DNA of 64,000 nucleotides from Corticium candelabrum (lineage: Eukaryota > Porifera > Homoscleromorpha > Homosclerophorida > Plakinidae). Location of the stretch: assembly GCF_963422355.1 (NCBI RefSeq), contig NC_085091.1, positions 4,235,523-4,299,522 of the forward strand. The letters run 5' to 3'. The notes below the pieces were generated by a model that worked only from the letters and a program-made list of their open reading frames with translations, did no database searches and was not told the origin of the DNA. Shown one piece after another: positions 12,400-23,887 of this stretch. Position 1 is the stretch's first letter. Every line of letters starts with the position of its first letter. Made by a program: the position numbers and the translations under genes.

Positions 12400-12490
12400 G
12401 TAAACAGCAACAACGCTATCCTCAAACTTTCAGACCAGAGAGCACGCGAACTCTAGTCTGGACCAAGTCGATACTAAAGTGATTTCGGAA
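12400..12490 (+). pseudogene. Gag-like fragment, inverted partner of 12955-13045
   Basis: The plus strand here encodes QTREHANSSLDQVDTK, nearly the same peptide as the minus strand at about 12970-13040. The DNA match runs about 75 bp. The two copies face away from each other around ~460 bp. Confidence 0.55.
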
Positions 12491-12939
12491 ATAGCCTTCT
12501 AAGCCAATTAGCTCCTTACAACCGGAATGTCGGTTGTAAATTCTGATTGGTTTAGCAGTAATTGGTTATGCTAAGTGCACTAACGCTGATTGCGTGGGTG
12601 TGAAATCCTCGTGGGCGGCTAAGTGCACGCCAACTCCAGTGCACGCACACATCTTACTTTTAGTTTCAGCTTCAGTTCTTCGATCTTTTCAAGCCAGCGG
12701 TGACAGGACATGCACAGCAGCGTCGCTAGACCACCACCTTTGACAACTGGTCGAGCGGTAGTCTCGCCAGTCAAGCGGTTAGACTAGCTAGCGGTCTGCC
12801 AAAGAATCAAAGAGTCGTCGTTTTATGCCGTCCACCAAGATATCGCCGCAAACACGGCAGACGTCTCTTCTTTGTTCGTGAGATCTCATGGCACTTACAA
12901 ATGATGTTGATCTAGGTAAAACGATCTTACGCTGCTAGA

Positions 12940-13385
12940 CTACCATTTAGCATCGCTTTTGATAAATACTTCCAAAATCATTTTAGTATCAACTTGGTCC
13001 AGACTAGAGTTCACGTGCTCTCTGGTCTGGAAGGTTGAGGCTACAACGACGCCAGTTTCCCCTTCAGCCACAGAAGAGTATCTCTGTTTTTCTTCAGTCC
13101 GATCATCGTCCTGTATATCCTTCAAAATATTAGCCCAATCATTATTACATCTCTCCAATAATCTGCATCCCTTTGAATTCGACTCGAAACGTCTACCAAT
13201 CATGAAACTCTTACGTCAATGTCTCATATATCCTCTCCGTCTTCAACGTTTCTCTCAAGGATCGTATTTACCTCATCGAAATATCGTAAAAGTCTTGCCT
13301 TTATTGGCCCGATCAACTGTCGTAACGGCCCAGACATTTCCTAAAACCCTGTTCGCAGTGCCAATCTTTTGTCCGCAAATAACAC
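12940..13385 (-). pseudogene. LTR-retroelement gag-like remnant
   Basis: The minus strand reads LLRYFDEVNTILERNVEDGE and then, after stops, a segment with CNNDWANILKDIQ and QRYSSVAEGETG. This layout (short helical repeats, then a W..L..D...E.. block before a Y..VAEGE.G block) is like the N-terminal gag region of BEL/Pao-type elements. It is broken by at least two stops and has no pol nearby. Assignment is tentative. Confidence 0.35.
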
Positions 13386-13424
13386 AAACAAAAAGGAGAA
13401 TCTATTAATGCCACCAGAGACACT

Positions 13425-13812
13425 TAATCGTCAGGATTGGAGCAACGACTCGGTATCGTGGACGAAGACTTTGGACTGATATTGTATGTATATGGAAAAG
13501 ACAACGATCTTTCTATTGAAGTCCCTCCTAGACCACATCGTAGACTGCAACAACCTACCAGTATGGATGAGTTTGTTGCAATGGAAAAAACAGAAGCACA
13601 AAGTAATAAAGAAGATTTTGGAGATATTAATAACCATTATCACATTTCCATTTACAACACAACACAAGACCATGTGATAAGAGAATTCAACCAACGTAGG
13701 CTTTCGTAGACCTGCTCAAAGTCCTAAGTGTATCTACTACCGCGTCATATGAATGTTCGTTCTCATGTTTGAAGAGATTGAAGATTTGCCTTAGGACTGG
13801 CATGGAATAAAA
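13425..13812 (+). pseudogene. hAT transposase C-terminal remnant
   Basis: The open frame at 13437-13709 ends ..NTTQDHVIREFNQRRLS. After a stop codon the same strand continues LLKVLSVSTTASYECSFSCLKRLK..LRTGM. This is the hAT dimerisation tail (the ..SxExxFSxLKxIKxxLRxxM signature). The catalytic region is absent, so it is a dead fragment. Confidence 0.65.
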
Positions 13813-14174
13813 TAAATAAATTAGTACTTCTTGCCATAGAAAGAGATATTTCCACTAAATCTAGTGCATGTGACCACAACCACAAATCGAATTAATTAAA
13901 GGGTAGGGAAATTCTGCTTCACTAATCTTGTTGCATTAGACTCCTGCAGATAGAGCAATAACAACACATGTCTACAATCCAGTTTATCATTAAATCTAAG
14001 CTTTTCCTGAACTCTTCATAGGCGTAAAAGTGAGAATGGGTCGCTTGGCGGTTAGCTGACTGAAACAGCTAGTAGACTAAAAGGCTTTGCTTTCTCTGAG
14101 ATTTGTTGCTTTTATATAACCAGGCTTAGTTTATTATGACTAATGACATTTAGAAAATTGTTAGGTACTAACTA
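13813..14174. other. No feature seen
   Basis: AT-rich spacer between two transposase remnants. No coding frame, tRNA or repeat unit is recognised. Confidence 0.4.
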
Positions 14175-14790
14175 CTTAGTGGCCTCTCCCTTTGCTCTCT
14201 GGATTGCCGCATTCATCCTGGGAACACTCGGTATCAGGTTTTCAACCATGTCTTGGGGAATCCCCGTCTATATATATATGCCTCCCGTATTGCTTCAAAA
14301 TGTCGTTCATGAGTTTTAAGATGGTGCTGATTAGCAGTGACTTTCAACCAGTGTCACAGGTGTTCATTTGGATTGGCATCGTGTTACTTCAGCTGAAAAA
14401 CAATGCATGCTTTCTGTTTCAGTCCTCAAGTGTCCAGTGCTGGTGCGCTGCCATCCACTCGCGACTGGTGTAAAAACCTGTGTTCCTGTGTCAACGTGAC
14501 TTCTTGCAAGGTCGACATGTGTAGACACGTTTTTTTTTTTCTAAGACAGTGAACAATGGATCTCTCAAATAGCGACTTGCCTGCTGCAGTTGCAAAGCGT
14601 CCACTCAGCTGCCTCAACGTAGCTTTTCTGTCAGCAATGGTGAATCTCTGTAACAAACGATCATCTCGTGGAGTCATCGCTTTTTTCTCCCTGACCATTT
14701 CCTGTAATCGCTACTGCCCTCAGACTGCCTCTTCAAACACTTCTGAACCACCACTCATGATTTTCCCACAGATGTTGCATTAATTAACGC
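14175..14790 (-). pseudogene. Internally deleted Tc1/mariner transposase
   Basis: The minus strand at 14700-14480 encodes the N-terminal HTH region (TPRDDRLLQRFTIADRK..LRQLSGRF). At about 14270-14180 it encodes the extreme C-terminus (GIPQDMVENLIPSVPRMNAA). The intervening DDE catalytic part is mostly missing: only ~200 bp lie between them. Several stops and shifts are present. It is a non-autonomous dead copy. Confidence 0.75.
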
Positions 14791-15412
14791 ATTGGCAAAA
14801 GCCGTTTTGGAGTAGGGACTCAATTTTTCCACGATTTTCTGGACTAAGTTGCAGACCACGCAGCCTAGGGTAAGGAGAAGAAACTGCACAAATCGTCATA
14901 ACCTAACAAGAAAACAGCTGATTTTTTTCAGCCGCACTCAAATCTTCAGCGTCTTGAAACAAACCGGAAGTCAGTGTTTCCTTTGTCTTGTTGACAGAGA
15001 ACATCTGAAATTTGCGTAAGAATTGGGCTATACTGTCCATAAAATATGGGTAAACAAGAAACAGTCATTGCTCAACCCCTGAGAGGACTGGTTGCATGTG
15101 CATGACTCCTGTGACGTCACAGAAAGGACTTTCGTTGTTTTGCAAATTAATAAGCTGCTTGTCTCTCTAAATCAACTTACAAAGGCTTTCAAAGAAGTAG
15201 GACCCTGGCAGCAACCCATTGGCATATCAGTCGTGATGTTCTCATGATGTGATTTCTTTGAGAAAACAGAAATTAACGCCATACTAGACAACGCTGATTT
15301 AACTAGCTGTCAAACTACCTCAAATTGTTAGTCTAAAATCACTTGAAAAAACTACAAAGACTACCTGTGTCGAAAACAGCATGACCAACCTGAATATTTA
15401 AATCCTCATCGT
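14791..15412. other. Unassigned spacer
   Basis: No coding frame with splice signals and no recognised repeat. It is the region downstream of the 15422-16638 gene. Confidence 0.4.
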
Positions 15413-15418
15413 TTTATT
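15413..15418 (-). terminator. Poly(A) signal AATAAA
   Basis: AATAAA on the minus strand four bases after the TAA stop (15424-15422) of the GAS1-like gene. It supports that gene end. Confidence 0.55.
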
Positions 15419-15421
15419 TAA

Positions 15422-16638
15422 TTAAGTTCCACAATAAAATGTGCTTATATTTTGTACAATATCACATACGCTAGGTGGATCTGTACACCTGCGTGAAAGC
15501 AGCTGTAGACAGGTTTGCCACAGTAGACAAAAACAGGAAAATTAGCTCAACACATGAAAAAGTAGATAGTTAAAATAGAAGTAGAAATACAGATCTGAGA
15601 AAATTTTCTAGTGTGCCCCCAAATCTTGCACTTTGACTATGCCACCAATCTCATGTGACCACAAAGTCCATAAATAGTCTAATCCTCTAAGTACAGTAAG
15701 TAATAACAAGAGTTATCACATGTGGGCGTAAAAACCGCTCAAGGGAGACACAAAAATCGCTCATGGTTATGAAATGTTAGATTCCCGAATAAATGTTGTA
15801 AACAAAGAAAGTGATTGATTTCATGTTAGCAGTTGCGGAAAGGTATAAGTTCTGTTGTTTATTTCCAACAAAACCTGGCAATCGCAAACATGAATTATAC
15901 CCTTCTGGTAAACTCTTTCATGAATGTTTCAAAGATCTGATTGGGGTTCATCCATTGTCTCTGGTTGCCACACATGACAAAAATTGGAAATACTGCTAGA
16001 TGATTGGACCACATTGAAAGCGTTGCACATTCCTGAAGCATGACAGACACAGCAATACACATCCCCACAAAAAACAATCTACAGACCAAAAGTCAGTTCA
16101 CCCCTGGCCTATATGTTTTGAGTAGCTTCTAGCCAAGTCTCGTGACTTCTACAAAGTTCCGTTTCTTATGGCTCATAGCTAAAATCAGACTCTTGTATTT
16201 TTGTGGAGGTTCCTCTTACTGTGTTATTGTGTTGGTCCAACAGAGCATGCGCATACTTAACACTTATAAATGTTTTGTTACGGTTGCACTCACCGGGGAT
16301 ACTTTTAGTCCATAGCAGGGACAGTAATTATCCGCATCAGAATCCACCTGACCAAATGCTTGTTTACATACATCCGGGCATTCATCAGTTGAATTTGTCG
16401 CTAACTTGACAGCGTGATTGCCGCAATGCTCGACGAAATTGATGTGGCTAAAACGGCACTTTGAATCGGCCATACATGCTATTGACCAATCATCACACGA
16501 CTGCACTGTTTCATAAACATAAAGTTCAGACGCTTCTACGAACGTAGTTGAAACCAAATGTCTACCTTTAAGATTGTCCTTGCCCTTAGACTGAACTAAA
16601 GATATGACCATCACATAATAAAACAGAAGAGAACCCAT
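15422..16638 (-). CDS. Small secreted Cys-rich protein, GDNF-receptor/GAS1-like domain
   Basis: Exon 1 is 16638-16294 (115 codons, donor CCCCG|GTGAGT) and exon 2 is 15502-15422 (acceptor CCTGTCTACAG, stop TAA). Both are phase 0, total 141 aa. Residues 1-17 (MGSLLFYYVMVISLVQS) look like a signal peptide. There is no membrane segment or second domain. The mature part carries 11 Cys, spaced SC-x6-C-x5-C-x10-C .. ECPDVCKQAF .. NYCPCYG .. C-x6-C-x10-C. This recalls the helical disulfide domain of GFR-alpha, GAS1 and related proteins (paired Cys, a CP..C..A stretch, then a D/Y-C-x-C element). Known family members are GPI- or membrane-linked co-receptors, but this single-domain form would be soluble. 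The intron contains a copy of dispersed repeat R1. The gene model is good; the family assignment is moderate. Confidence 0.68.
15815..16195 (-). repeat. Dispersed repeat family R1, ~380-bp copy in an intron
   Basis: It is the reverse complement of 19955-20312 with moderate divergence. Shared blocks include TTCCAACAA.A.CTGGCAAT, CTCTTTCATGAA, GATCTGATTGG, TCTCTGGTTGCCA, GGAAATACTGCT, AAGTCAGTTCA and CCAAGTCTCGTGACTT. It lies inside the intron of the GAS1-like gene. Confidence 0.7.
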
Positions 16639-17690
16639 CGATCAGATTCGGTAAACTCACAAATTAAACATACGGGTAACAGCATACGGGCTTTGTTTGC
16701 ATGACGAAGTGAGTGATGTGCGAGTAGGGATCGAGACGAATACGTATCTGAGAAGCGTTTACAAAGGTTTATATTTATTTTAATATTTCTAATTTAAAAG
16801 TTGATCATTTTGTTGGATCTATGTTTTTAGAACGCCTACCGAACATGCTTTGTTTTCTTTAGAGCTATGACCCTACCTTGCACACAACAGGGAACATGGG
16901 GAACATGGAGTGGCCATGGGTGTAGGAAATGATTTGCGCTTTGGCCAAGTGTCTTATTCTCAAAATTCCTAGCGTAGCGGGATGACATAAACACATAGCG
17001 CCTAGAGGCATAAATATCAATTATAAGTTGTTGCTTCCGTGGCTTGATCTGATTCATATCTTGTACAGTACGCGTACCGTAAGCACTCATACATATCTAC
17101 TATTAGCTAGCCATGTGGATGAATTAAGCTATCCTGAACATAGAAAAACTGAGTGCTGGAAATGTCTTGTCTTATTTTTAAAAATTGTGCATTGCTGTAC
17201 ATTCTCACTGCGTAGGTGCAAGTTTATTTAGTTGGACACAATTTTGACGTGCATGAGTTTATTGTGTGTCAAGATAGACAGTAATAGTTCGTGAGCCAAG
17301 TCCAGAATTGTGTGCACCTTATGGCAAACCATTTTCTTTCTAGCCTATCGTATGTAATTTTTTGCTGTGATTACGAAAACGATGTTTTTATTAACATCAG
17401 ACTGTTCAAAGTTGACTAAAAACGTTGCCATAGTAGCCAATATATGAAATCAAAAAGAGAAGTTGGATTTGCTATCAAAATCTTTTTAGGTATCGACAAG
17501 TTTTCAACTTAAAGCAGAAATAAGATGTATTTAAATAACTGAGCTCAAATAGAAGATGTGTATATGCATGCGAAGAGATCTATAGTCTGTTTGTGTTAAT
17601 AGTGATCGCTACAACTTCCAATTAAATATATTCAGTATCAATGAGGCTGTTTGCTGTCGCATCCAGTAGAGGCATGCAACCCGAGAAGTA
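16639..17690. other. No gene seen
   Basis: Upstream region of the GAS1-like gene plus AT-rich DNA. Short opposing open frames at 16836-17231 overlap each other and lack homology. Confidence 0.4.
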
Positions 17691-18060
17691 CTTTACTTAC
17701 ATCTTCTATCGACCAAGCAATATTTGTCATGCTGATGTGGCGCCTTTGATTCTTGACTCTGTCTGCCATCTAATCTTTGCCAGGACCTGGTGTGTGCCTG
17801 AGTAAATGTCACTAAAACGTCACTGTCTGGTGATTTAACAGATGACAATATTTATGTGAGATGCTCTTGTGTTTGCTGCATGGTTGGTGTGTAAAAATAT
17901 TTGGGTGTCAGCTTCTTCTTTGCTGCATAAAAGTGCTGGAATCAATTGGACAATGACAACTAGACCATCGATTTGTAGGATGAAAGCAGGTGTGGCAATT
18001 GATGAACTGCAATTTCTCTCCAAATTTTCAATTTGCAAATACAGATAGCAATCAGTCATG
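17690..18060 (-). pseudogene. Transposon-associated EEADT/SPDTDV-type domain remnant
   Basis: The minus strand reads LLCSKEEADTQIFLHTNHAA followed, after a frame change, by SPDSDVLVTF. The paired acidic motif (EEADTR..HA..A, then SPDTDVL) recurs in uncharacterised repeat-associated proteins of cnidarians and sponges. A frame shift near 17835 shows decay. Confidence 0.4.
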
Positions 18061-19409
18061 AAGTCAATTTGATTTCTGGGACGCTATATCGTGTAGATTC
18101 GAAGAGCGATTCCGTCAATTAGAGATAACTATAACATGTTGTATGCTAGACAACGTCACTATTAGTAGAGTTAAAGATTGATGTGGTGTTCTGCTCTAAA
18201 CTTAGCGCTCTCCCATGGTAACTGGCTACTGTTGATAGAGGGATTCAAAAGACAGCCAATTCTAAAATGATAAATTTTAATACTGTAAAGTATGTGACTC
18301 CTGTACAATTTTTATTAATGCTACCCTTTTCACATCCTTGCAGCCGTGAAAGTGGGCAGATATGTAAATCATAAGAATATCATGCACCCAATGGCGGGTC
18401 CATTAGGGGCAGTTGGGTACGTGCTCTACTCAAGATTGAGGAAGAACAGCCACCTTTCTTTTAGGCATTAGGACAGTTCACTTAGAGTATTGATGATTGA
18501 CTGTTTAACTGTTTTTCCTTGTCAGTGGCATAGACTTTGGAGGACAAAGATGAAAAGGCAAACTGTATTACTGAAACTTCAAAAGCATGATGAGGTACAT
18601 TTCAGTAATACTAAATTTGTGGAGCTTGGTCTGTGAGTGTAAACGCAACATTGGTGTGCTCTGGAGATTGAAGGCATGTCTCAAGAGAAGATAAGATGAC
18701 TCTCGGGTATATTCATTGAGAACTATGATTAATTAAAGTGACAGATGTCGTTAGTGAGTTCATAAGGAAGAAATTATAAAATGCTTTTGCTTGCTAGTGC
18801 AATTTTGAAGACAAGTAGGAGAAGACACAGTCTTCTGGTACTGATATAGGCTGATATAGCTAGGAGATAACGAAGACAGGGATCGGTGACCATTTGTAAA
18901 ACTAGCAAAATTATTAATAGTGGTATGTTTAGCAGGGTACTAATAGTCTCACGTAGCCAGGCCATCTCTGCCTACATCCTTTCGGTGAGAAATCTGAAGT
19001 GCTTCAGATACATTCGTTTGAGCAATTTGTTTCTATAGTGAGGGTCATGTGTTGTGCTTGTGTTTGTCTAAGTCCAGAAATCAGAACCTGAGAAGTAATG
19101 AGTTGTACACCTGATAGTCTAGATCTAAATTCTGCATTTGGCATATTTGTATGGTCATATTTGTATGCTAGCTGACTTTCTGGTTATTAAGGGGTATATG
19201 TTATAGTGACTCACTGAGTACTTGAATGCATTAGGTCTGTTTGATGATAGTTAGATAATCTTCTGGCCATCAGCCAGCATAGATAGATGCCAACACAAAT
19301 CAAAAATGATAAGGGTATGATTGTTGTTTTGTTGTGTGTCAGCATCAGGCCATTTTCTGGCATATGATAATATCTTTGTCTGTGCACTTTTATTTTTGTT
19401 GTATTAATG
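18061..19409. other. No gene seen
   Basis: AT-rich DNA without a supported coding segment. A hydrophobic minus-strand frame at 18774-18965 has neither flanking splice signals of quality nor homology. Confidence 0.4.
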
Positions 19410-19787
19410 CCGTATTTTTTCGATTAAACGCCACAGCTGAGAGTACAGATAAAATATAAATGTTGCATTTTAATGAATTCCAATATATCTAGCTCGAAGT
19501 TTGAAGGAAAATCATACGACTTCTCAGAGGCAAACGTGAGGCAAACGCTACTTTTAGACTATCCGGGTACTGTCACCTGTTTCACTGCATGATGTCTCAA
19601 AAGTGAAAGAAATTTATACCAGTGTGGTGTGTTATTCTCTTGAAAAGGCGTCAAACCTACAGTGTATGCACACTCCTCAAGCACGGACAGAAAGCGCTTA
19701 ACAAATATAGGCTGCCCTTGTTTAGACGACGCAGTTAAAACCCTAGCTAAAAAATAAACGCTGCGGCGATTAATTGAAGAAATACGG
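19410..19787. mobile_element. MITE with ~28-bp inverted termini (CCGTATTTYTTCRATTAA...)
   Basis: The left end, 19410-19437, begins CCGTATTTTTTCGATTAA. The right end, 19760-19787, is its inverted copy (CCGTATTTCTTCAATTAA on the other strand), continuing in both into CGCC(A/G)CAGC. There is no open frame inside, so it is a 378-bp non-autonomous DNA element. The superfamily is unclear. Confidence 0.75.
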
Positions 19788-19954
19788 TGTGTTGTGATAG
19801 AATTGTTAGTTTCTAAGTATCTTTGTCATCAGACTTGGTGAAAGACCTGTCCAGGCATTATTCATTTTGTGTTTCAATTGCAGTAGCTATACTTCCCAAG
19901 TTGTGTAATAATTAGGTTGACGTACTGTAGGTAGTCGTCAACAGTTGTTGAATT

Positions 19955-20312
19955 TCAGACTTTTTTGTTACAGCTATGAGCCATTGTAAAAGTCACGAGA
20001 CTTGGTTAGTAGCGTACTCTAAACACATTACATAGTGCTGAACTGACTTCCGGTCTGAGGACTATGTGGCTGGCTGGCTGGCGGGCGGGCTTTCTGGCTT
20101 TGTCTGTCACACTGCAGGAATATACCATGCCTCCTGTGTGCCCCAATCACGGAGCAGTATTTCCTTTATGTTGTACGTGGCAACCAGAGGCAATGGCCAC
20201 AAACAGCCAATCAGATCCATGAAACGTTCATGAAAGAGTTTCTTACCAGAACAGTGTAATTCGTGTTTGCAATTGCTAGATCTTGTTGGAAGTAACCAAC
20301 AGAACTTACCTG
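19955..20312 (+). repeat. Dispersed repeat family R1, ~358-bp copy
   Basis: Inverted relative to 15815-16195 and collinear with 8925-9090. Next to the shared blocks it holds a short private GGCTGGCTGGCTGGCGGGCGGG run near 20072. Confidence 0.7.
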
Positions 20313-23300
20313 TTTGCAACAGCTCATGTGAAATCGATCACTTTCTTGGGTTTACGATATTTATACTGGAATCTAAGTTACTTAACCACGAACAATTTTA
20401 TGTCCTGTATTTTATATACTGTACTTAGACAATTACAGACTATTTACAGATTTTGTGTGGTTACGAAAAACGACAGTTGTTATGTACCAAACTCCTTGGA
20501 TTATTTTCCATCACTGATGTCATGGTTTTAAGTAGAAGATCTCAAGCATCTATTCTAGGAAGTTTGTAGAAGATGACCTGTGATCTGATTACTTTGTGTA
20601 TTGGTTGTTATAGTTCAACATCTTTCCAGATCAACCTATCTGTTATACTATCATTACCACGTTAGAGTTTTATGTTCACAGTAACAGAGGAAACAATTGC
20701 CAACATAGAGGAAATAGATTCTATAGTTATTTGAGTCACCATGATGATTTCAAGTACTTATTAGTAGGGTGTTGGTCTGCCTCAATGGTGGTTCTAACAG
20801 AGTTTAATGTTCTATCTAATAATATAACATGATGATGTTGACAAGTTAGAAATATAGAAGTCCATGCCAACCAACACATAGTAACCAGATCACACCTATT
20901 CTCTTGATGACTCACCAGAATAGGTTTCTAGTTATTTAACTAAACGCTGTGACATCATAAATGATTGGTTCATCAGGATGGAGAATCAGATGTAAGGAAG
21001 GTAAAATTTTGTGTGTACAATTTGTCTACCAACCATGACATCAACTACTAAAGCTACAGCGGATGCTACTGATTCAAGGTTGTAGCTTGTGGTATGGGTC
21101 TTAGTAGTGCATAGGTTTCTATTTACTTGGAACATTATTCTGCTCTCAGTAAGTCTGACAAGGCTGTAGGAACTTGGTAAAGAAGCATTGATGAAATTAT
21201 TGCCAAGACAGCACGTTGTCACCTCTCTTCAGTATGGTGTTTATGCATATTGTTATTTTGCTACAAATTTGTACATAACATGAACATGTATTATGAAAAC
21301 AAGAGCATAGGCTTGGCAGGAACAATACTAGCAATGGTAATAGGATAGACCATAAATCAGTAATCACAACTGCCATTACTGGCTTTGTCTACAAGTGTTG
21401 CTTTTTGTTTATGTTGACTGATCCCATGGTCTTATCTCAATGTCACTTTACACATCAAACAAACAGGTGATTCACTTAGATGTTGCATCACACTGTTTGG
21501 TTAGTGCAATAAGTAGGTCACCATATCTTGTCGCCATAGGTTTAATTTGATGAATACCAAATTGTGGGTTGTTCTTGCTTTAGAAATGAGGTAATCTAGG
21601 ATTAAGTATCATATATAAATAAATAGCTATTACACAACATGTTTAAGTTTAACATTCTATTTCTTAATTTGCACTGGTTGTGTTAGAGATAGTTTTCTTT
21701 CAGAGACATAGGAAGTAGAGAGCACTCAAACTCGTAAATGTGCATGCTCAGATTGTACTTGCATACATTTAATTGGATTAGAGATCAAGCTTCAATTTGT
21801 AATCGTAGTAAAGTTGAAAGTAGAACCAGTGATTATCACTGAGGAATGTAAGTGTTTTATTACACTTGAACATTGTGTATGTTTTAGAAAGAAAAACTGT
21901 ATACAGCTAGGCATCTGCTTTTCCTGTCACAGTGTATAGCATGCTGTTGAGGCAGTGACACAGTTGAAAGTGGTATTACTTGATTGTCTATGTTTGGTCC
22001 TAATTGAAAAGCAGTGCTGAAGAGCATTGCTTGCACTCATTGATAGTTGAACAAGGATTTATACTTGTCATTCACTCGTAGCTACTGTAGTTGCTGCTAC
22101 TTTGGTTTCAAGTTGACGCATTGTATGATGCATTGTAGATAAGTAGACGCGTTTGTTTTATGAGGCATCAATCGTTCTGACTAGAAGAAGGATGTAGTCG
22201 TGTGTTTTAGCAGCTTACATATCAAGGGATTACAATATGAGTGAGTGGAGATGAGTGAAAGTGTTATGTGTGCAGAGACATGACAAGAAATGAATGATCA
22301 ATTTTGACCTATTAGAATTGTTAAACAAATTTTATAATGTACCACACAGTATGATAAATAATTTGTGAAATGACAATATCCTAGGCTAATCCTTCAGCAT
22401 ACATGCTGTTCCTTCACTTCCTTATGCATGTGACAGTTTTTATAACCCATATTTTCTCAGTATCAAGGAACCCTAGACGACATAGATGCACAAACAACAT
22501 CTATAATGAAAAACTGACCCACTTCAGTCAGAGGTCTGCTCGTACCTCTATATATAATCAATCTACATGCAATATTTGCACCAAATGTAGAAGCGGTAAC
22601 TGCTAAAGTACTGGCCTGAGTCCAGATGTAGTAGATCTATGTAAGCAGATTTAGCCTTTACAACTCATTGTTGAGTAATGTGCAGTGTGTATCAGTATTA
22701 CATTTTTACTATACATATTACTATACATATTTACCAATGTCAATATTTGAAGAGCGTGTTGAATTGACTGGAAGGTCCACTAGAGCACTAAACAACCGAC
22801 CCATTAATTTTGCCAGGTACGCCCTGCCAAGATGCATGTATGTACCAGTATGCATCATTATAGGTTCTCTATCAGCATATTCAAGCACTAATTTTGTTCA
22901 TTTTGGGCAAACCATCTGGAAGGGACAAATTAGAAGGGATTTAGTGAATGGACTATGACTTACAGCAAGTGACGTGGTCAAACCAACACTGACATAGACC
23001 ATTCCAACTTGATTGCATCCTTTCTTTAGCTGAAAGAACTCTGAAACTATAGAATAATGTATTCAGGTTTGGCACTGTACAGTCAGCCCACCAGATAACC
23101 GACCATTTATTCTTCAACAAGGGTTTTGGTGAGACCACTTGTGACATGAATTAATTCTGTACTGTATTCGATAATCTGACGTATTGCTTGCTCCAACCAA
23201 CAATACTAAGGCACAAACCAACTTGGTCAATAGAAGGAGGCTGAGTGCCTTGTATCCTCAAAGCATTTAATTTATTATCTTCTAATTTCCAAAAAGGAGA

Positions 23301-23887
23301 GAAGTGGAATTTGTACAGCTTTTGCATTGATGCAATGAGATTCACATTTTAGGTTAGATCACCTTTGTTCCACACTGTAGGGTTGCTATGGTTTCTGTTT
23401 GTCAGCTACAAATACTATTTATCACCCACTGAAGTTAAATGGACTACCTCTTAGACTGTAGTGTCTTGGTGTTTTGTGCAATCTGGTGCAATTGGCTCTC
23501 ATCCCAGCTGACAATTAAGTGAATTTTGTCTGCATTTGTCTGAGTAGACTGAACAACATGTAACTAGTTAGATTGTAGTTCTTCGTTTGTCTCCCAAGGC
23601 AAGATGAGGTCAATGTTCAGGTGAATTGAGTTACAGGCCAACATAATGTATTCTATTAATAATAAAGTGCTTTGGATTACACCTCAGGCCAAGTTCTGAG
23701 GTTCTAACTTATTGCAGCTGTCATCAAATGTACAAAAGTTTAATTGAGACTCACTATATACTCTGTTCCCTTGCTGTACATGTCTATACGGTTCTCCACC
23801 ATAAAAAGCAAATATAATTTGGCTATAATTTCTTAATGCTGTTTTTAGGAGTTCCATATTTCATTCTGTTTGATGATCGCAAGGTAG
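20313..23887. other. Large gene-poor region
   Basis: No coding segment I can support in 3.6 kb. Open frames at 20986-21222 and 22953-23345 (minus) and 22668-22958 (plus) look protein-like in places but lack homology and convincing splice sites. No tRNA, tandem repeat or inverted termini noticed. Confidence 0.4.

Noticed and set aside
12959..13408. 149-aa plus-strand open frame
   Set aside because: It is antisense to the gag-like remnant and has no recognisable homology; the minus strand explains the region better.
22668..23345. Several 60-96-aa frames on both strands
   Set aside because: No splice signals, no motif and conflicting strands.
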